DNA of 64,000 nt from Pseudomonas sp. WS 5079 (GTDB taxonomy: Bacteria > Pseudomonadota > Gammaproteobacteria > Pseudomonadales > Pseudomonadaceae), in assembly GCF_012985465.1 (NCBI RefSeq), contig NZ_JAAQWN010000001.1:972623-1036622 (forward strand). Direction: 5' to 3'. The position numbers and the translations under genes were made by a program. Positions 1 to 8,375 of the stretch are shown one piece after another. Under the pieces are notes generated by a model. The model saw only the letters and a list, made by a program, of their open reading frames with translations. It searched no databases and was not told the DNA's origin. Each line of letters begins with the position of its first letter. Position 1 is the first letter of the stretch.

Positions 1-48
1 GGGTCTGGCTACGGTGGGTCATTGTGCGGTGCGACCGGGCAGCGCACC

Positions 49-62
49 TTGATATGCATCAA
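49..62. promoter_or_regulatory. ANR/FNR box, perfect match
   Basis: The sequence TTGATATGCATCAA matches the FNR/ANR consensus TTGAT-N4-ATCAA at all ten fixed positions. It lies just past the 3' end of the membrane-protein gene at 73-516 (minus strand), so it most likely serves a gene that begins to the left of the window. ANR is the oxygen-sensing regulator of Pseudomonas. The match is seen; use in the cell is inferred. Confidence 0.6.
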
Positions 63-72
63 GCGCCGACGT

Positions 73-516
73 TTACCAGGTGATGTAGAACATGCTCTTG
101 GCCAGCAACACAATGGCAACCATATGGCAGAACAGGCTCAGATGGACGAAGCGCAAATAGGCCGCGCTGACCCGCCCACGGCGCATCAACCACACCGTCA
201 GCAAAAAATGCATCAGCACGCTGGCGGCGAGGATCAGCTTGAGGGTCAGCAAGGCACCGAATGCCGAGCTCGATGGCGCCGCCAGCACTGGCAGATAGCG
301 CAACCAGACCATGCCGATCCCGGCGCCAAACAACACCAGCAGCACCCACGGCATCAAGGCCCTGGCGCGGCGGCCGATGCCCTGCTCCACCAGCAACATC
401 ACGCGGGCCGGCAGTTGCTTGTGCACACTGGCAAGGATCAACACTTCAAAGAACACCGTGCCGATAAACATCAGCGCCGCGAACAGGTGGGCCAGCAGGA
501 ACAGGAGATAGAGCAT
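73..516 (-). CDS. small integral membrane protein, CopD-like
   Basis: A 147-residue protein with four strongly hydrophobic segments (about residues 3-25, 53-72, 84-110 and 123-143), so an inner-membrane protein. It has conserved-looking His residues in the membrane segments (LFLLAHLFAALMFIG, VHLSLFCHMVAIV), a pattern seen in small CopD-like or cytochrome-b-like membrane proteins. The start is ATG, preceded by GAGG at good spacing. It is divergent from the SCO1 and PCuAC copper genes, which suggests a link to copper or oxidase assembly, but that is inference from context. An ANR-box-like site lies upstream at 579-592. Family assignment is tentative. Confidence 0.65.
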   Translation of the reverse strand: MLYLLFLLAHLFAALMFIGTVFFEVLILASVHKQLPARVMLLVEQGIGRRARALMPWVLLVLFGAGIGMVWLRYLPVLAAPSSSAFGALLTLKLILAASVLMHFLLTVWLMRRGRVSAAYLRFVHLSLFCHMVAIVLLAKSMFYITW

Positions 517-578
517 CAGAGCCTCACGGTGGCCGGTCCTTGTACCGTGACTGTGCCCCAGTGCGGACGAGCGGCGCC

Positions 579-592
579 TTGATGCCGGTCAA
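579..592. promoter_or_regulatory. ANR/FNR-like box with one mismatch
   Basis: TTGATGCCGGTCAA differs from TTGAT-N4-ATCAA at one position. It sits about 63 bp upstream of the minus-strand membrane gene and 250 bp before the SCO1 gene, within the 328-bp divergent intergenic region 517-844. Nothing else was recognised in that gap. Together with the perfect site at 49-62 it suggests oxygen-responsive control around here. Confidence 0.4.
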
Positions 593-844
593 GGGCCCTG
601 ATAATCGTTGAAACATTTGCCCAACGCCTTGTGCGGCGGGCCTTTGGCGGTCTCTGCGACAGTGTGCCACAGACTCAATCAGCGCCCTGGCTGGTAAGGT
701 GGCCACCGCCCCTGTGGCAGAACGTCGCAGATTATCAAGCGTGATCAAGGCCGGTAGACTACCCAGCCTTATTGTTCACCGCTTTTCAAAGCCTGACTGA
801 CCTGTTATGCGCAGCCGTCAGGCGCTTCACGGGACGCCCATTTC

Positions 845-1450
845 ATGAGTACGTTATTCACCCGTCGCAAGGTCCTCACCGGTATGGGCCTGCTGGGCCT
901 GGGCCTGTTGAGCGGCTGTGACACCGGCCCCAAGCTGAACTTCAAGTACGGCAAGGACCTGAGCGACAAGATCATGGGCCGCACGTTCAAGCTCAAGAAC
1001 ACCGACGGCGAGACCGTCACCCTGAGTTCGTTCCGCGGCCTGATGCCGGTGGTGTTCTTCGGTTTCACCCAGTGCCCGGCCGTGTGCCCCACCACGCTTG
1101 CGCGCATGGCCCAGGCCAAGAAGATGATGGGCCGCGACGGCGAAATCATGCAGGTGATCTTTATCACCCTGGACCCGGAACGCGACACGCCCCAGGTGCT
1201 CGACGCCTACGTCAAGGCCTTCGACCCCAGCTTCGAAGCGCTCTACGGCACGCCGGAAGAAATCGCCGTGGCCGCCAAGGAATTCGGGATCTTTTATGAA
1301 AAGATCCCCGCCGGCGACACCTACACCCTGTCCCACACCGCCACCAGTTTTGTGTTCGACACCCGCGGCAACCTGCGCCTGGGCCTGTCGGCATCCCTTA
1401 ACGCCAAAGAGTGCGCAGAAGACCTGCTCACCGTCATGGAGGTCTGCTAA
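845..1450 (+). CDS. SCO1/SenC/PrrC family copper chaperone lipoprotein
   Basis: A 201-residue thioredoxin-fold protein of the SCO1/SenC family, which delivers copper to the CuA site of cytochrome oxidase in the periplasm. The N-terminus has a twin-arginine-like start (TRRKVLTGMG) and a lipobox (LLSGC), so it is probably exported and lipid-anchored. The copper ligands are visible: the CxxxC motif in QCPAVCPTT and the distal His in LSHTATSF. Length fits the family. The stop codon shares one base with the ATG of the PCuAC gene downstream (TAATG), so the two are co-translated. Family identity is secure; the exact oxidase served is not visible here. Confidence 0.93.
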   Translation: MSTLFTRRKVLTGMGLLGLGLLSGCDTGPKLNFKYGKDLSDKIMGRTFKLKNTDGETVTLSSFRGLMPVVFFGFTQCPAVCPTTLARMAQAKKMMGRDGEIMQVIFITLDPERDTPQVLDAYVKAFDPSFEALYGTPEEIAVAAKEFGIFYEKIPAGDTYTLSHTATSFVFDTRGNLRLGLSASLNAKECAEDLLTVMEVC

Positions 1451-1920
1451 TGACTGCTGTCCATACCCTCAAGCGCATCGCCCTCGGTCTTTCCCTGCTG
1501 GGTCTGGCCGCCCACGCCAGCGCCCAGGTGCAGGTCAGCGACGCCTGGGCTCGCGCCACCGTGCCGGGGCAGCATTCGAGCGGGGCCTTCATGACCCTCA
1601 CCGCCGACAGCGACAGCAAACTACTTAGCGTCAAGTCGCCGGTGGCCAAGGATGTGCAGATTCATGAGATGAGCATGAAAGACGACGTCATGCGCATGGG
1701 CCCGGTGGACGCCGTGGCACTCCCGGCCGGCCAGGCGGTGAAGCTCGATCCCGAGGGCTATCACGTGATGCTGATGGGCCTGACGGGCCAGATCAAGGAA
1801 GGCGACCAAGTGCCGCTGACCCTGACGGTGGAAGATGCCAAGGGTGACAAGCAGACCCTCGAAATCCAGGCGCCGGCCCGCAGCCTGGGCAGTGCTGACG
1901 GCCATCATATGAACCATTGA
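1450..1920 (+). CDS. PCuAC family periplasmic copper chaperone
   Basis: A 156-residue exported protein with a signal peptide ending near AHASA-Q. It carries the PCuAC Cu(I)-binding pattern: H-x-M near IHEMSM, a Met about ten residues on, and a later H-x-M in GYHVMLMG. PCuAC proteins reduce or metallate the CuA centre together with SCO proteins, and this gene overlaps the SCO1 stop codon by one base, so the pair acts as an operon. The ATG at 1450 was chosen over an upstream in-frame start because it gives the signal peptide directly. The C-terminus is rich in His and Met (DGHHMNH). Confidence 0.93.
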   Translation: MTAVHTLKRIALGLSLLGLAAHASAQVQVSDAWARATVPGQHSSGAFMTLTADSDSKLLSVKSPVAKDVQIHEMSMKDDVMRMGPVDAVALPAGQAVKLDPEGYHVMLMGLTGQIKEGDQVPLTLTVEDAKGDKQTLEIQAPARSLGSADGHHMNH

Positions 1921-1928
1921 TCCTGAGG

Positions 1929-2822
1929 GTGGGAGCTGGCTTGCTCGCGGTGGCCATAGGTATTTACACATCTCTTTCGTGGTTCTTGGGGTTGTGTACA
2001 TATCCATTGCTGCGGTTACGGCCACTTAGGGTTCCGCCCTTACGGCGGGTCACTTTTGGAAAAGAGCCCGGAGTGCCGGCCCAGCCAAAAGTAACCAAAA
2101 GGGCTCTTGCCCCACCACTCGGCACCTCGCCCAGGCTCGGTGTGCCCGTCATCCGACATTGATTTGGGGGGCCGCCGCGATGGGCCATCCATGGCCCAGC
2201 GCGGCTAAACCGGCGTCCTGCCGGTTTACCCCCCAAATCAATATCGGATGAAGGCCAGCGTGGTTTAACGGGGCGCCTAAGATCAAAATCACAAGCAAAG
2301 CGAGGCGGCCTGACAGCCGACCTGATCATCGAAGCGTACGCGTACCCTTGTAGGAGCGGGCTTGCCCGCGATGGTCGTTAACGATGACGAATGAATACCA
2401 GATACTCTGATGTGTTCTTTCGGGCGTCATCGCAGGCAAGCCAGCTCCTACAGGGGAATGCAGCTTCGCGCTCTGGTTCTGCTGTTGCTGTTGCTCTGCT
2501 TTTGATCTTAGGCGCCCCGTTAAACCACGATGGCCGCAGGCAGGTATTGCGCAGTGGGCACCCCGGCATGGATGCCGGGGTAGCCGCGACACGGCCATGG
2601 ATGGCCGATCGCGGCGGGCCCACGGAGCAATGCCTGACTGCGGGCATGCCGAGCCTAGGCGAGGCACCGAGTGGTGGGGCAAAAGCGCTTTGGTTACTTT
2701 CGCGCTCTTCGAAAGTGACCCGCCGTAAGGGCGGAACCCTAAGTGGCCGTGACCGCAGCAATGGATATGTACACATACCCAGATGAGGATACCTATGGCC
2801 ACCGCGAGCAATCCAACTCCCA
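1929..2822. mobile_element. dispersed ~0.9 kb element with terminal inverted repeats, copy 1
   Basis: This stretch between PCuAC and a cupin remnant is a repeat element. Its core (1993-2775, 783 bp) starts and ends with an inverted repeat of about 65 bp, reading TGTGTACATATCCATTGCTG at the left and its complement at the right. Outside the core each end carries a REP sequence (GGGAGCTGGCTTGCTCGCGG at the left), also inverted. An internal REP pair lies at about 2351-2455. No transposase is encoded; open frames inside are not credible genes. A near-identical copy sits at 39081-39862 and a partial one at 63541-64000. It is probably a non-autonomous, MITE-like or REP-derived element. Confidence 0.85.
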
Positions 2823-2943
2823 CAGGGGATCTTTGCCGGGTGCAGAGTTTTGTGCCGCACCGCCCATCAAATGCGGGAGTTTTGCTGGGGCACCGAACTC
2901 TGAAAACCCCACGATGGATCCGTCTCGGCCGATGGACGACAAA

Positions 2944-3150
2944 TCAATCCACAATAAACAGCCTAGCCCCGGTTGCTGTGCTCGACCGGTGCCCGTCCCT
3001 GTCATTGCCCACCTGATAACTCATCCCCGCCGTCAGGGTGAACTGACGGCCATCCTCCAGTTCGGTCTGCAACTCCCACTCCAGGCACAACAACACATGC
3101 CCGCGCCAACACCAGTGGTCAGCCAGGTAGCCAGGGCTGTATTCCACCAT
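2944..3150 (-). pseudogene. remnant of a DHCW-motif cupin protein (C-terminal part)
   Basis: About 68 residues read as the C-terminal part of the DHCW-motif cupin family: MVEYSPGYLADHWCWRGH, then an acidic ELEDGR turn, LTAGMSYQVG and the family-like end RSSTATGARLFIVD. Family members are about 110 residues and begin with roughly 40 more residues that are not found upstream; the frame continues into unrelated sequence that overlaps the start of the HIT gene. The missing N-terminus and the adjacent repeat element (ending at 2822) point to decay of an old gene. The strip 2823-2943 shows nothing else. A short functional protein starting at the Met at 3150 cannot be excluded. Confidence 0.7.
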
Positions 3151-3199
3151 ACAGGGAGTTGCCTTTGGTATCCTGCCGGCCCGACCTAGGTGCCCGGCC

Positions 3200-3694
3200 A
3201 TGCACATTGCTCCGTCCCATATCCTCCACGAAACCGAACACTGGCTGCTCAACCATCACCTGGCCTCGGCCCTGCCCGGTTATTTGATGCTGGGGGCCAA
3301 GACGCCAATCAGCTCGTTGGCTGACCTACCCGACGCGGCCCTGGCGCAAATGGGTGGCCTACTGGCGAAAACCCAGAAGGTGATGGAAGTACAGCTCCAA
3401 CCCAAGTGGCTATACATCAGCCGCTTTGGGCATATGCCCGGCTTCCCGCTGCACTTTCATTTGATCCCGGTCTATGACTGGGTCGAAACGCTGTTCTGGG
3501 AGGATGAGCGCTACCGGGTGCTGCAAGACTTCGGCGCTGGCAGCAACGGGCAAGCGGCGACGGATGGGGCCGAACTCACCCTGTTTATCTGGCGCGAGTT
3601 CGGTGAGAACCCGACGCCACCCGCGACGGCCGGGCTCACGGTGCCGGGCGTGATCGAGCGCCTGCGCGCCGCGTTCAAACAGTCAGACGCTTGA
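3200..3694 (+). CDS. HIT family hydrolase
   Basis: A 164-residue protein of the histidine triad superfamily, which hydrolyses nucleotide phosphoramidates or dinucleoside polyphosphates. The N-terminal part shows the HIT layout (LPGYLMLGAKTPISSLADL), and the active-site strand is GFPLHFHLIPVYDW, a variant of the H-x-H-x-H triad retaining two His. A longer C-terminal tail than classic HINT proteins follows. Its 3' end overlaps the convergent GNAT gene by 20 bp. The physiological substrate is unknown. Confidence 0.85.
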   Translation: MHIAPSHILHETEHWLLNHHLASALPGYLMLGAKTPISSLADLPDAALAQMGGLLAKTQKVMEVQLQPKWLYISRFGHMPGFPLHFHLIPVYDWVETLFWEDERYRVLQDFGAGSNGQAATDGAELTLFIWREFGENPTPPATAGLTVPGVIERLRAAFKQSDA

Positions 3695-4145
3695 CCATCG
3701 GCACACACGCCAGCTCCAGCCCCGTAGGCGAATGATAGATCGACTGCTCGCCGCCTTCGTAACCGCGGCCACGATAGAAATCAGCAGCATTCAACGTCGC
3801 GTCCAGCACCACCTCCTCAATCCCCAGCTCCAGCGCCACCTGCTCCAGGTGCTCGAGCATCTGCCCGCCAAACCCGCGCCCGATATAACCGGGCAGCACA
3901 AACAGCGCACCGACTTCTCGATGGTCCGGGTCGAGCATGCCGGTGGCGACCGGCTCGCCATCGACGCAACCCAGGTAGAACGGCTTGGCCATCAGCGCGG
4001 TGTAACCGTCCTCGGCGGCGCCACGGGTCCAGGTCAGCATCTGCTCGACGGGGTAGGCGCCGATGCATTGGCTGCGGATCGCCTGCAGGCGGATGTCGAA
4101 GGCGATGGGGCCGTCGTCGTGGGTGGCGCGTCTGATTTGCAGCAT
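3675..4145 (-). CDS. GNAT family N-acetyltransferase
   Basis: A 156-residue acetyltransferase. The acetyl-CoA loop is seen as VLPGYIGRGFGGQMLEHLE (R-G-x-G-G type), followed by the conserved DATLNAADFYRGRGY segment of the last helix and strand. Start ATG at 4145. It ends convergently inside the HIT gene (20-bp overlap). Substrate cannot be told from sequence; members act on small amines, peptides or proteins. Confidence 0.9.
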   Translation of the reverse strand: MLQIRRATHDDGPIAFDIRLQAIRSQCIGAYPVEQMLTWTRGAAEDGYTALMAKPFYLGCVDGEPVATGMLDPDHREVGALFVLPGYIGRGFGGQMLEHLEQVALELGIEEVVLDATLNAADFYRGRGYEGGEQSIYHSPTGLELACVPMVKRLTV

Positions 4146-4338
4146 TCGAATCTCCCTGAATTAACTGTGTTTGCCGTGACCTCAAGGTGCCATTAGCACA
4201 CTTGTGCTAATCGACCCCGCAGGCGCCCGGCGCTATATTCGCCGGCACCCCCAACGCTCCCCGCCAGCACGTCGAACCCGCCGTGCAAGGGATCGTTGTG
4301 CGTTGAAAACACCAAAACAACCCCAAGGAAGACACACC

Positions 4339-4671
4339 ATGAAACTGCACTCCCCTGTTACCCGCCTGGCGCTGCTGGGTGCCCTGATGATCGGCGTTGC
4401 CGGTTGCAGCAATATCAAACCCACCGAAGATCATCTCAAGACCCTCTCGGAAACCAACCTAGGCGAGCCGGTCAAGCGTGTTTCCAATGTACGCAGCGAC
4501 TCCATGACCACCTATTACATCGCCAGCACCGCTTCCGGTGACTACAACTGCTCCGTGCCCAGCGGTGCCAGCGGCGGGATGTTTGCCGTGGCCAGCTTCG
4601 GCCTGATGAAACCCGCTGCCTACTGCCAACCCAAGGGTGCCCGGGGTAACGCGTTGACGCCGTTTAACTAA
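4339..4671 (+). CDS. small predicted lipoprotein
   Basis: A 110-residue protein with a signal peptide and lipobox GVAGC-S, so lipid-anchored in the periplasm. The start ATG at 4339 was chosen because it gives the signal peptide and is preceded by AAGGAAG at 4325-4331. The mature part has two further Cys (DYNCSV and AAYCQP) that could form a disulfide, and a Gly/Ser-rich middle. No known function was recognised. Its last bases overlap the convergent histidine kinase gene by 4 bp. Confidence 0.8.
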   Translation: MKLHSPVTRLALLGALMIGVAGCSNIKPTEDHLKTLSETNLGEPVKRVSNVRSDSMTTYYIASTASGDYNCSVPSGASGGMFAVASFGLMKPAAYCQPKGARGNALTPFN

Positions 4672-6269
4672 CCCTGGCTGAGGTCGCGCAGGGTGCCCCG
4701 TAGTTCAGCGGGGCGCACTGGCTTGGACAAAATGGCGATCTGCCGGTCGTGCAGCGCCGCCTGGATCTTCTCCACGTCATGCCCGGTCAGAATCAGCGCC
4801 GGCACCGCCACCCCGCGCTGCGCGCGCAGGTGGTCGATGCACTCGATGCCGGTGGCGTGGTTGCCCAGGTCATAGTCGGCGACGATGATGTCGCAATCGC
4901 TGACCAGGTTATGCCCGCTCGATTCGGCCTGCACCTCACAGCCCCAACGCTCCAGCAACGCCTGGGTGGCCAGCAGCACGTTGTGGTCATCTTCCACCAG
5001 GCACACCTTCAAACCGGTCAGCAGCCCTGCCTGGCGCGCATCGTCACGCACCACCGGTTGATGGGTCGCGGTCGCCAGGGGCAAGCCGCGCAAGCTGACC
5101 GAAGTGCCCCGGCCCACCCGTGAGCGCAGCGCCACGTCCATGCCCATCAACAGCCCCAGGCGCTTGACGATGGACAAGCCCAGGCCGACGCCTTCAACGT
5201 CTTTGTCGCGCAACTGGCGCACACGATAGAACTCCTCGAACACCCGGGGCAGATGTTCCTCGGCAATCCCCCGCCCCTGGTCGTGAATTTCCACCATCAC
5301 CTCGCCGCCACGCTGGCGCACGCCGATCAGCACCGGGCGCTGGCCGCCGTATTTGAAACAGTTGGAGAGCACGTTCTGCACCATGGTTGCCAACAGCGCA
5401 GGATCCACCCGTACCCAGTGGGCGCAGGGGCGCAGGCGCAGTTCTACCCCAGCCCAGCGGGCGGCTTCAGCGTTTTGCCGCAGCAGGTCGGCCAGCCACT
5501 CACCGAGGTGCACCACCTGGTATTTGGGCAGCAGCCGGCCGTTGTCCAAGGTGTAGAGGTCGAGAATGGAGCGGAACAATTGCGACACGTTCAGCAGCGA
5601 ACGGTCGATATTGTCCACCAGCCGCCGTTCTTCATCGCCCAAGCGCGCTTCACGCAGGCAGGCGGTAAACAGGCCGATGGAGTGGATGGGCTGGCGCAGA
5701 TCATGGCTGGCCTGGGCGAGGAAGCGCGATTTTTCCAGGTTGGCGGCGATGGCTTCTTCGGACGCCTTGCGCGTGCGCTCCAGCAGCAGGTGGGCGTAGA
5801 CCGGGATCACCGTGCTGGTGATCATCAGCATCAGCACCATAAAGGGCTGCGCCTGCCACAGTGGGGTCAGCCGATACACAATCAGCAGCGCCAGCAACGC
5901 CAGGCCCGTGGCAATCGCCAGGTAGCGCGAACCGTAGCGCATGCCGTTGCCGAGGTTGACCCAGACCATCACCGCATACAGCGGCAACGCCGCCTCACCG
6001 CCCACCACCAGGCCGAACGAGGTGCCGGTGTAGTCGTGGATCATCCCGAAGACCCGCCGCGCCGGATAATGCCCGGGCCAGCGTGCAATCACCTGGCGCA
6101 GCGCAATCGAGACCAGCAGGAACCCGCAGATGTAGATAATCACCGGCACATAGCGGTCCATCGACTGCCCCGGCAAAAAGCCCAGCAGGCCGATGTACAC
6201 AATGGCGCAGGCGGCCACCACAATACGCAGGTTGGCTTGGTCCAGTTCGGCGTCTTTCACGAACTTCAT
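4668..6269 (-). CDS. hybrid sensor histidine kinase/response regulator
   Basis: A 533-residue membrane kinase. Residues about 15-165 hold several hydrophobic segments (a multi-TM sensor), followed by a HisKA domain with SHDLRQPIHSIG (His near 189), an HATPase domain with N box NVLSNCFKYGG and G boxes DQGRGI and VGLGLS, and a C-terminal receiver domain (VEDDHNVLL, phospho-Asp near residue 465 in VADYDLG, Lys in LSKPVRP). The ATG at 6269 is preferred over the TTG at 6275 because AAGGA precedes it at good spacing. It is divergent from the NarL-type regulator at 6383, the likely partner. The signal sensed is unknown. Confidence 0.92.
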   Translation of the reverse strand: MKFVKDAELDQANLRIVVAACAIVYIGLLGFLPGQSMDRYVPVIIYICGFLLVSIALRQVIARWPGHYPARRVFGMIHDYTGTSFGLVVGGEAALPLYAVMVWVNLGNGMRYGSRYLAIATGLALLALLIVYRLTPLWQAQPFMVLMLMITSTVIPVYAHLLLERTRKASEEAIAANLEKSRFLAQASHDLRQPIHSIGLFTACLREARLGDEERRLVDNIDRSLLNVSQLFRSILDLYTLDNGRLLPKYQVVHLGEWLADLLRQNAEAARWAGVELRLRPCAHWVRVDPALLATMVQNVLSNCFKYGGQRPVLIGVRQRGGEVMVEIHDQGRGIAEEHLPRVFEEFYRVRQLRDKDVEGVGLGLSIVKRLGLLMGMDVALRSRVGRGTSVSLRGLPLATATHQPVVRDDARQAGLLTGLKVCLVEDDHNVLLATQALLERWGCEVQAESSGHNLVSDCDIIVADYDLGNHATGIECIDHLRAQRGVAVPALILTGHDVEKIQAALHDRQIAILSKPVRPAELRGTLRDLSQG

Positions 6270-6382
6270 GGGCAACGTCCTTGTACGGTCATCGTCTTAT
6301 CTGTGTACCCGGCAGGCAGGCGGTGAACAGAGTGGTAAAGTAGCACGCCACAGGACAACCTGGCCCCAGGGAGGAGCACCCC

Positions 6383-6985
6383 ATGACATGCCGGATCATC
6401 ATCGCCGACGACCATCCAATGTTTCGCGAAGGCATGCTGCGCACCGTGCAACGCCTGCTGCCCGAGGCCTGCGTGGAACAGGCCGGCGACCTGGACACCG
6501 TGCTGCAGATGCTCAAGAGCGGCAGCGAAGTCGACACCCTGATCCTTGATTTGCGCTTCCCCGGCCTGACCTGCATCAGCCAGTTGGGCGAACTGCGCCA
6601 GCAACTGCGGCGCACCACATTGATCGTGGTGTCGATGGTCGATGACCCGTTGTTGATCGAACAGGTGATGGCGCTGGGGGCCGACGGTTTTATCGGCAAA
6701 AACATCGCCCCCGAAGAAATCGGCCAGGCCCTGCTCGCCATCCGCCAGGGCGAGGTGCTGGTCAAATTCGCCCCCTCCGGGCTGTTGCCCCTGGACACCA
6801 ACACCCTGACTGCACGCCAGCAGGAGGTGTTGCGGCTGATCGCCCAAGGCAAGACCAACAAGGAAATCGCCAAGGCCCTGGATATTTCGCCGTTTACCGT
6901 GCGCATCCATGTGTCGGGGTTGTTGAGAAGCCTGAACGTGCCATCGCGGGCAGCGGCAGCCGTTAAATACAGCCCACCCCTGTAG
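6383..6985 (+). CDS. NarL/LuxR-type response regulator
   Basis: A 200-residue DNA-binding response regulator. The receiver domain has the acidic pair in IIADDHPM and the phospho-acceptor Asp56 in LILDLRFPG. The C-terminal LuxR helix-turn-helix is clear: [20 protein letters not shown], then [21 protein letters not shown] strong ribosome site GAGGAGC precedes the ATG. The divergent hybrid kinase at 4668-6269 is the natural partner. The TAG stop codon forms the beginning of the AGGAG that serves the next gene, so the ASCH-GNAT gene downstream is probably translated from the same mRNA. Confidence 0.92.
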   Translation: MTCRIIIADDHPMFREGMLRTVQRLLPEACVEQAGDLDTVLQMLKSGSEVDTLILDLRFPGLTCISQLGELRQQLRRTTLIVVSMVDDPLLIEQVMALGADGFIGKNIAPEEIGQALLAIRQGEVLVKFAPSGLLPLDTNTLTARQQEVLRLIAQGKTNKEIAKALDISPFTVRIHVSGLLRSLNVPSRAAAAVKYSPPL

Positions 6986-6995
6986 GAGCAGCACC

Positions 6996-7796
6996 ATCAA
7001 AGCCCTCTCCATCGTGCGCCCCAGCGGCAGCCGGATCGCCGCAGGCGAAAAAACCCTGGAAATCCGCCGCTGGCAGCCCCAGCTGGAGCCGTCCCAGGAC
7101 CTGCTGATTGTCGAGAACGGGCGCTTCCTGCATACCGATGGCGATGAAGACGAAGCCGGTGTGGCCGTCGCCATCGTACGCGTAAAGGCAGTGCGTGCGT
7201 TTGCCCCAGAGGACGTGCCAGCAGCCTGCGCCAGCTATTTCGAAGAAGGCTGGTTCGCCTGGGAACTGAGTGACGTACGGCCGCTCGCACGCCCCTTTAG
7301 CGCCCTGGCGGCACGGGGGATCTACGAGGTTGAATTCATGGAAAACCGCGAGAACTGTATGAACAGTCAGATCAGAGTCGCCACCCCGGCAGACATCAAC
7401 GTCATCTTCGACATTCGCACCAGCGTCAGGGAAAACCACCTGTCCCATGACCAATTGGCGCAAATGGGCATCACCCCGCACGCCATCCAGCAAGCCATGC
7501 AACTAGCGCCCTGCGTATGGATCGCCGAGGTGGAGGGTGTGGCGGCCGGTTTTTCCATGGCCGATATAGAAGAAGGCTGCGTATTTGCCGCCTTCATCCG
7601 CCCCGAATTCGAAGGCCACGGACTGGGCCGCAGGCTGATGGAGCAGGCCGAAGCCTTGTTGTTCCAGCACCATCAACAGATCTGGCTGGAAACCGCCGAA
7701 GCGAGCCGCGCCAACGGGTTTTACCAGCGCCTGGGGTGGGTGGTGGTGGAGCAATTGCCGGACGGGGATATTCGGATGGAGAAGCTCCGGGAATAA
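6996..7796 (+). CDS. ASCH domain-GNAT acetyltransferase fusion, probable ATC start
   Basis: One 266-codon frame joins two modules. Residues 1-115 form an ASCH domain (KALSIVRPSGSRIAAGEKTL, EIRRW, GWFAWELSDVRP), a fold thought to bind RNA or modified nucleosides. From the Met at 7359 (MNSQIRVATPADINVIFDIR) a complete GNAT domain follows, with acetyl-CoA loop RPEFEGHGLGRRLM and C-terminal ANGFYQRLGW. No stop separates them. AGGAG at 6984-6988 is followed seven bases later by ATC at 6996, exactly where the family's ATG is expected; the first standard codon is an internal GTG at 7014, which would cut the conserved KALSIV start. Either ATC is used, GTG is used, or the ASCH part has lost its start and the GNAT is made from 7359. 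Confidence 0.75.
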   Translation: MKALSIVRPSGSRIAAGEKTLEIRRWQPQLEPSQDLLIVENGRFLHTDGDEDEAGVAVAIVRVKAVRAFAPEDVPAACASYFEEGWFAWELSDVRPLARPFSALAARGIYEVEFMENRENCMNSQIRVATPADINVIFDIRTSVRENHLSHDQLAQMGITPHAIQQAMQLAPCVWIAEVEGVAAGFSMADIEEGCVFAAFIRPEFEGHGLGRRLMEQAEALLFQHHQQIWLETAEASRANGFYQRLGWVVVEQLPDGDIRMEKLRE

Positions 7797-7869
7797 CCCT
7801 GCCAGTGGGATTTTCGCCAGCGCACCGACCCCGCTATCATGCAGCCCTTCGCCCAACCCAGGAACCGCC

Positions 7870-8361
7870 ATGCCCGCCCTCACCCTACGCAACGCCACCC
7901 CGGCAGACGCCGCCCGCTGCTACGAGATCGAAATCGGCGCCTACGAAGGTGATGAAGCCGCGACCCTGGAGAAGATCGCCACGCGTATCGCCCTGTACCC
8001 GCAAGGCTTCCTCACTCTGGAAGTGGAAGGTCAAGTAGTGGGCTTTATCAACGGCGGGTGCGCCTATGATGTGGTGATGTCGGATGAGGCCTTCAAAGAG
8101 TTGGTGGGGCACTCGGCGGATGCGCCGAATGTCGTGATCATGTCGGTGGTGGTCGACCCGGCGCACCAGGGCAAGGGGTATTCCACGCAGTTGATGCAGG
8201 CCTTTGTGCAGCGCATGCGCGGGATGGGCAAGCAGACCATCCACCTGATGTGCAAGGAGCAGCATGTGCCGTTGTACACGCGCATGGGTTACCAGTATGT
8301 GCAGCCCTCGGCGTCAGACCACGGCGGGATGGCCTGGCATGAGATGGTGATGACGCTCTGA
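7870..8361 (+). CDS. GNAT family N-acetyltransferase
   Basis: A 163-residue acetyltransferase with the acetyl-CoA binding segment VVVDPAHQGKGYSTQLMQAF and the C-terminal YTRMGYQYVQPSASDHGG. This arrangement resembles arylalkylamine (serotonin) N-acetyltransferase-like GNATs, but the substrate is not certain. AGGAA lies just before the ATG. It follows the ASCH-GNAT gene by 73 bp and may share its mRNA. Confidence 0.9.
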   Translation: MPALTLRNATPADAARCYEIEIGAYEGDEAATLEKIATRIALYPQGFLTLEVEGQVVGFINGGCAYDVVMSDEAFKELVGHSADAPNVVIMSVVVDPAHQGKGYSTQLMQAFVQRMRGMGKQTIHLMCKEQHVPLYTRMGYQYVQPSASDHGGMAWHEMVMTL

Positions 8362-8375
8362 TCCGGCAGCGGGCT

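Noticed and set aside
2391..2786. 131-codon frame inside the repeat element
   Set aside because: It recurs in copy 2 only because the DNA is copied, has low-complexity residues, spans REP and terminal repeats, and lacks a ribosome site. It is not a credible gene.
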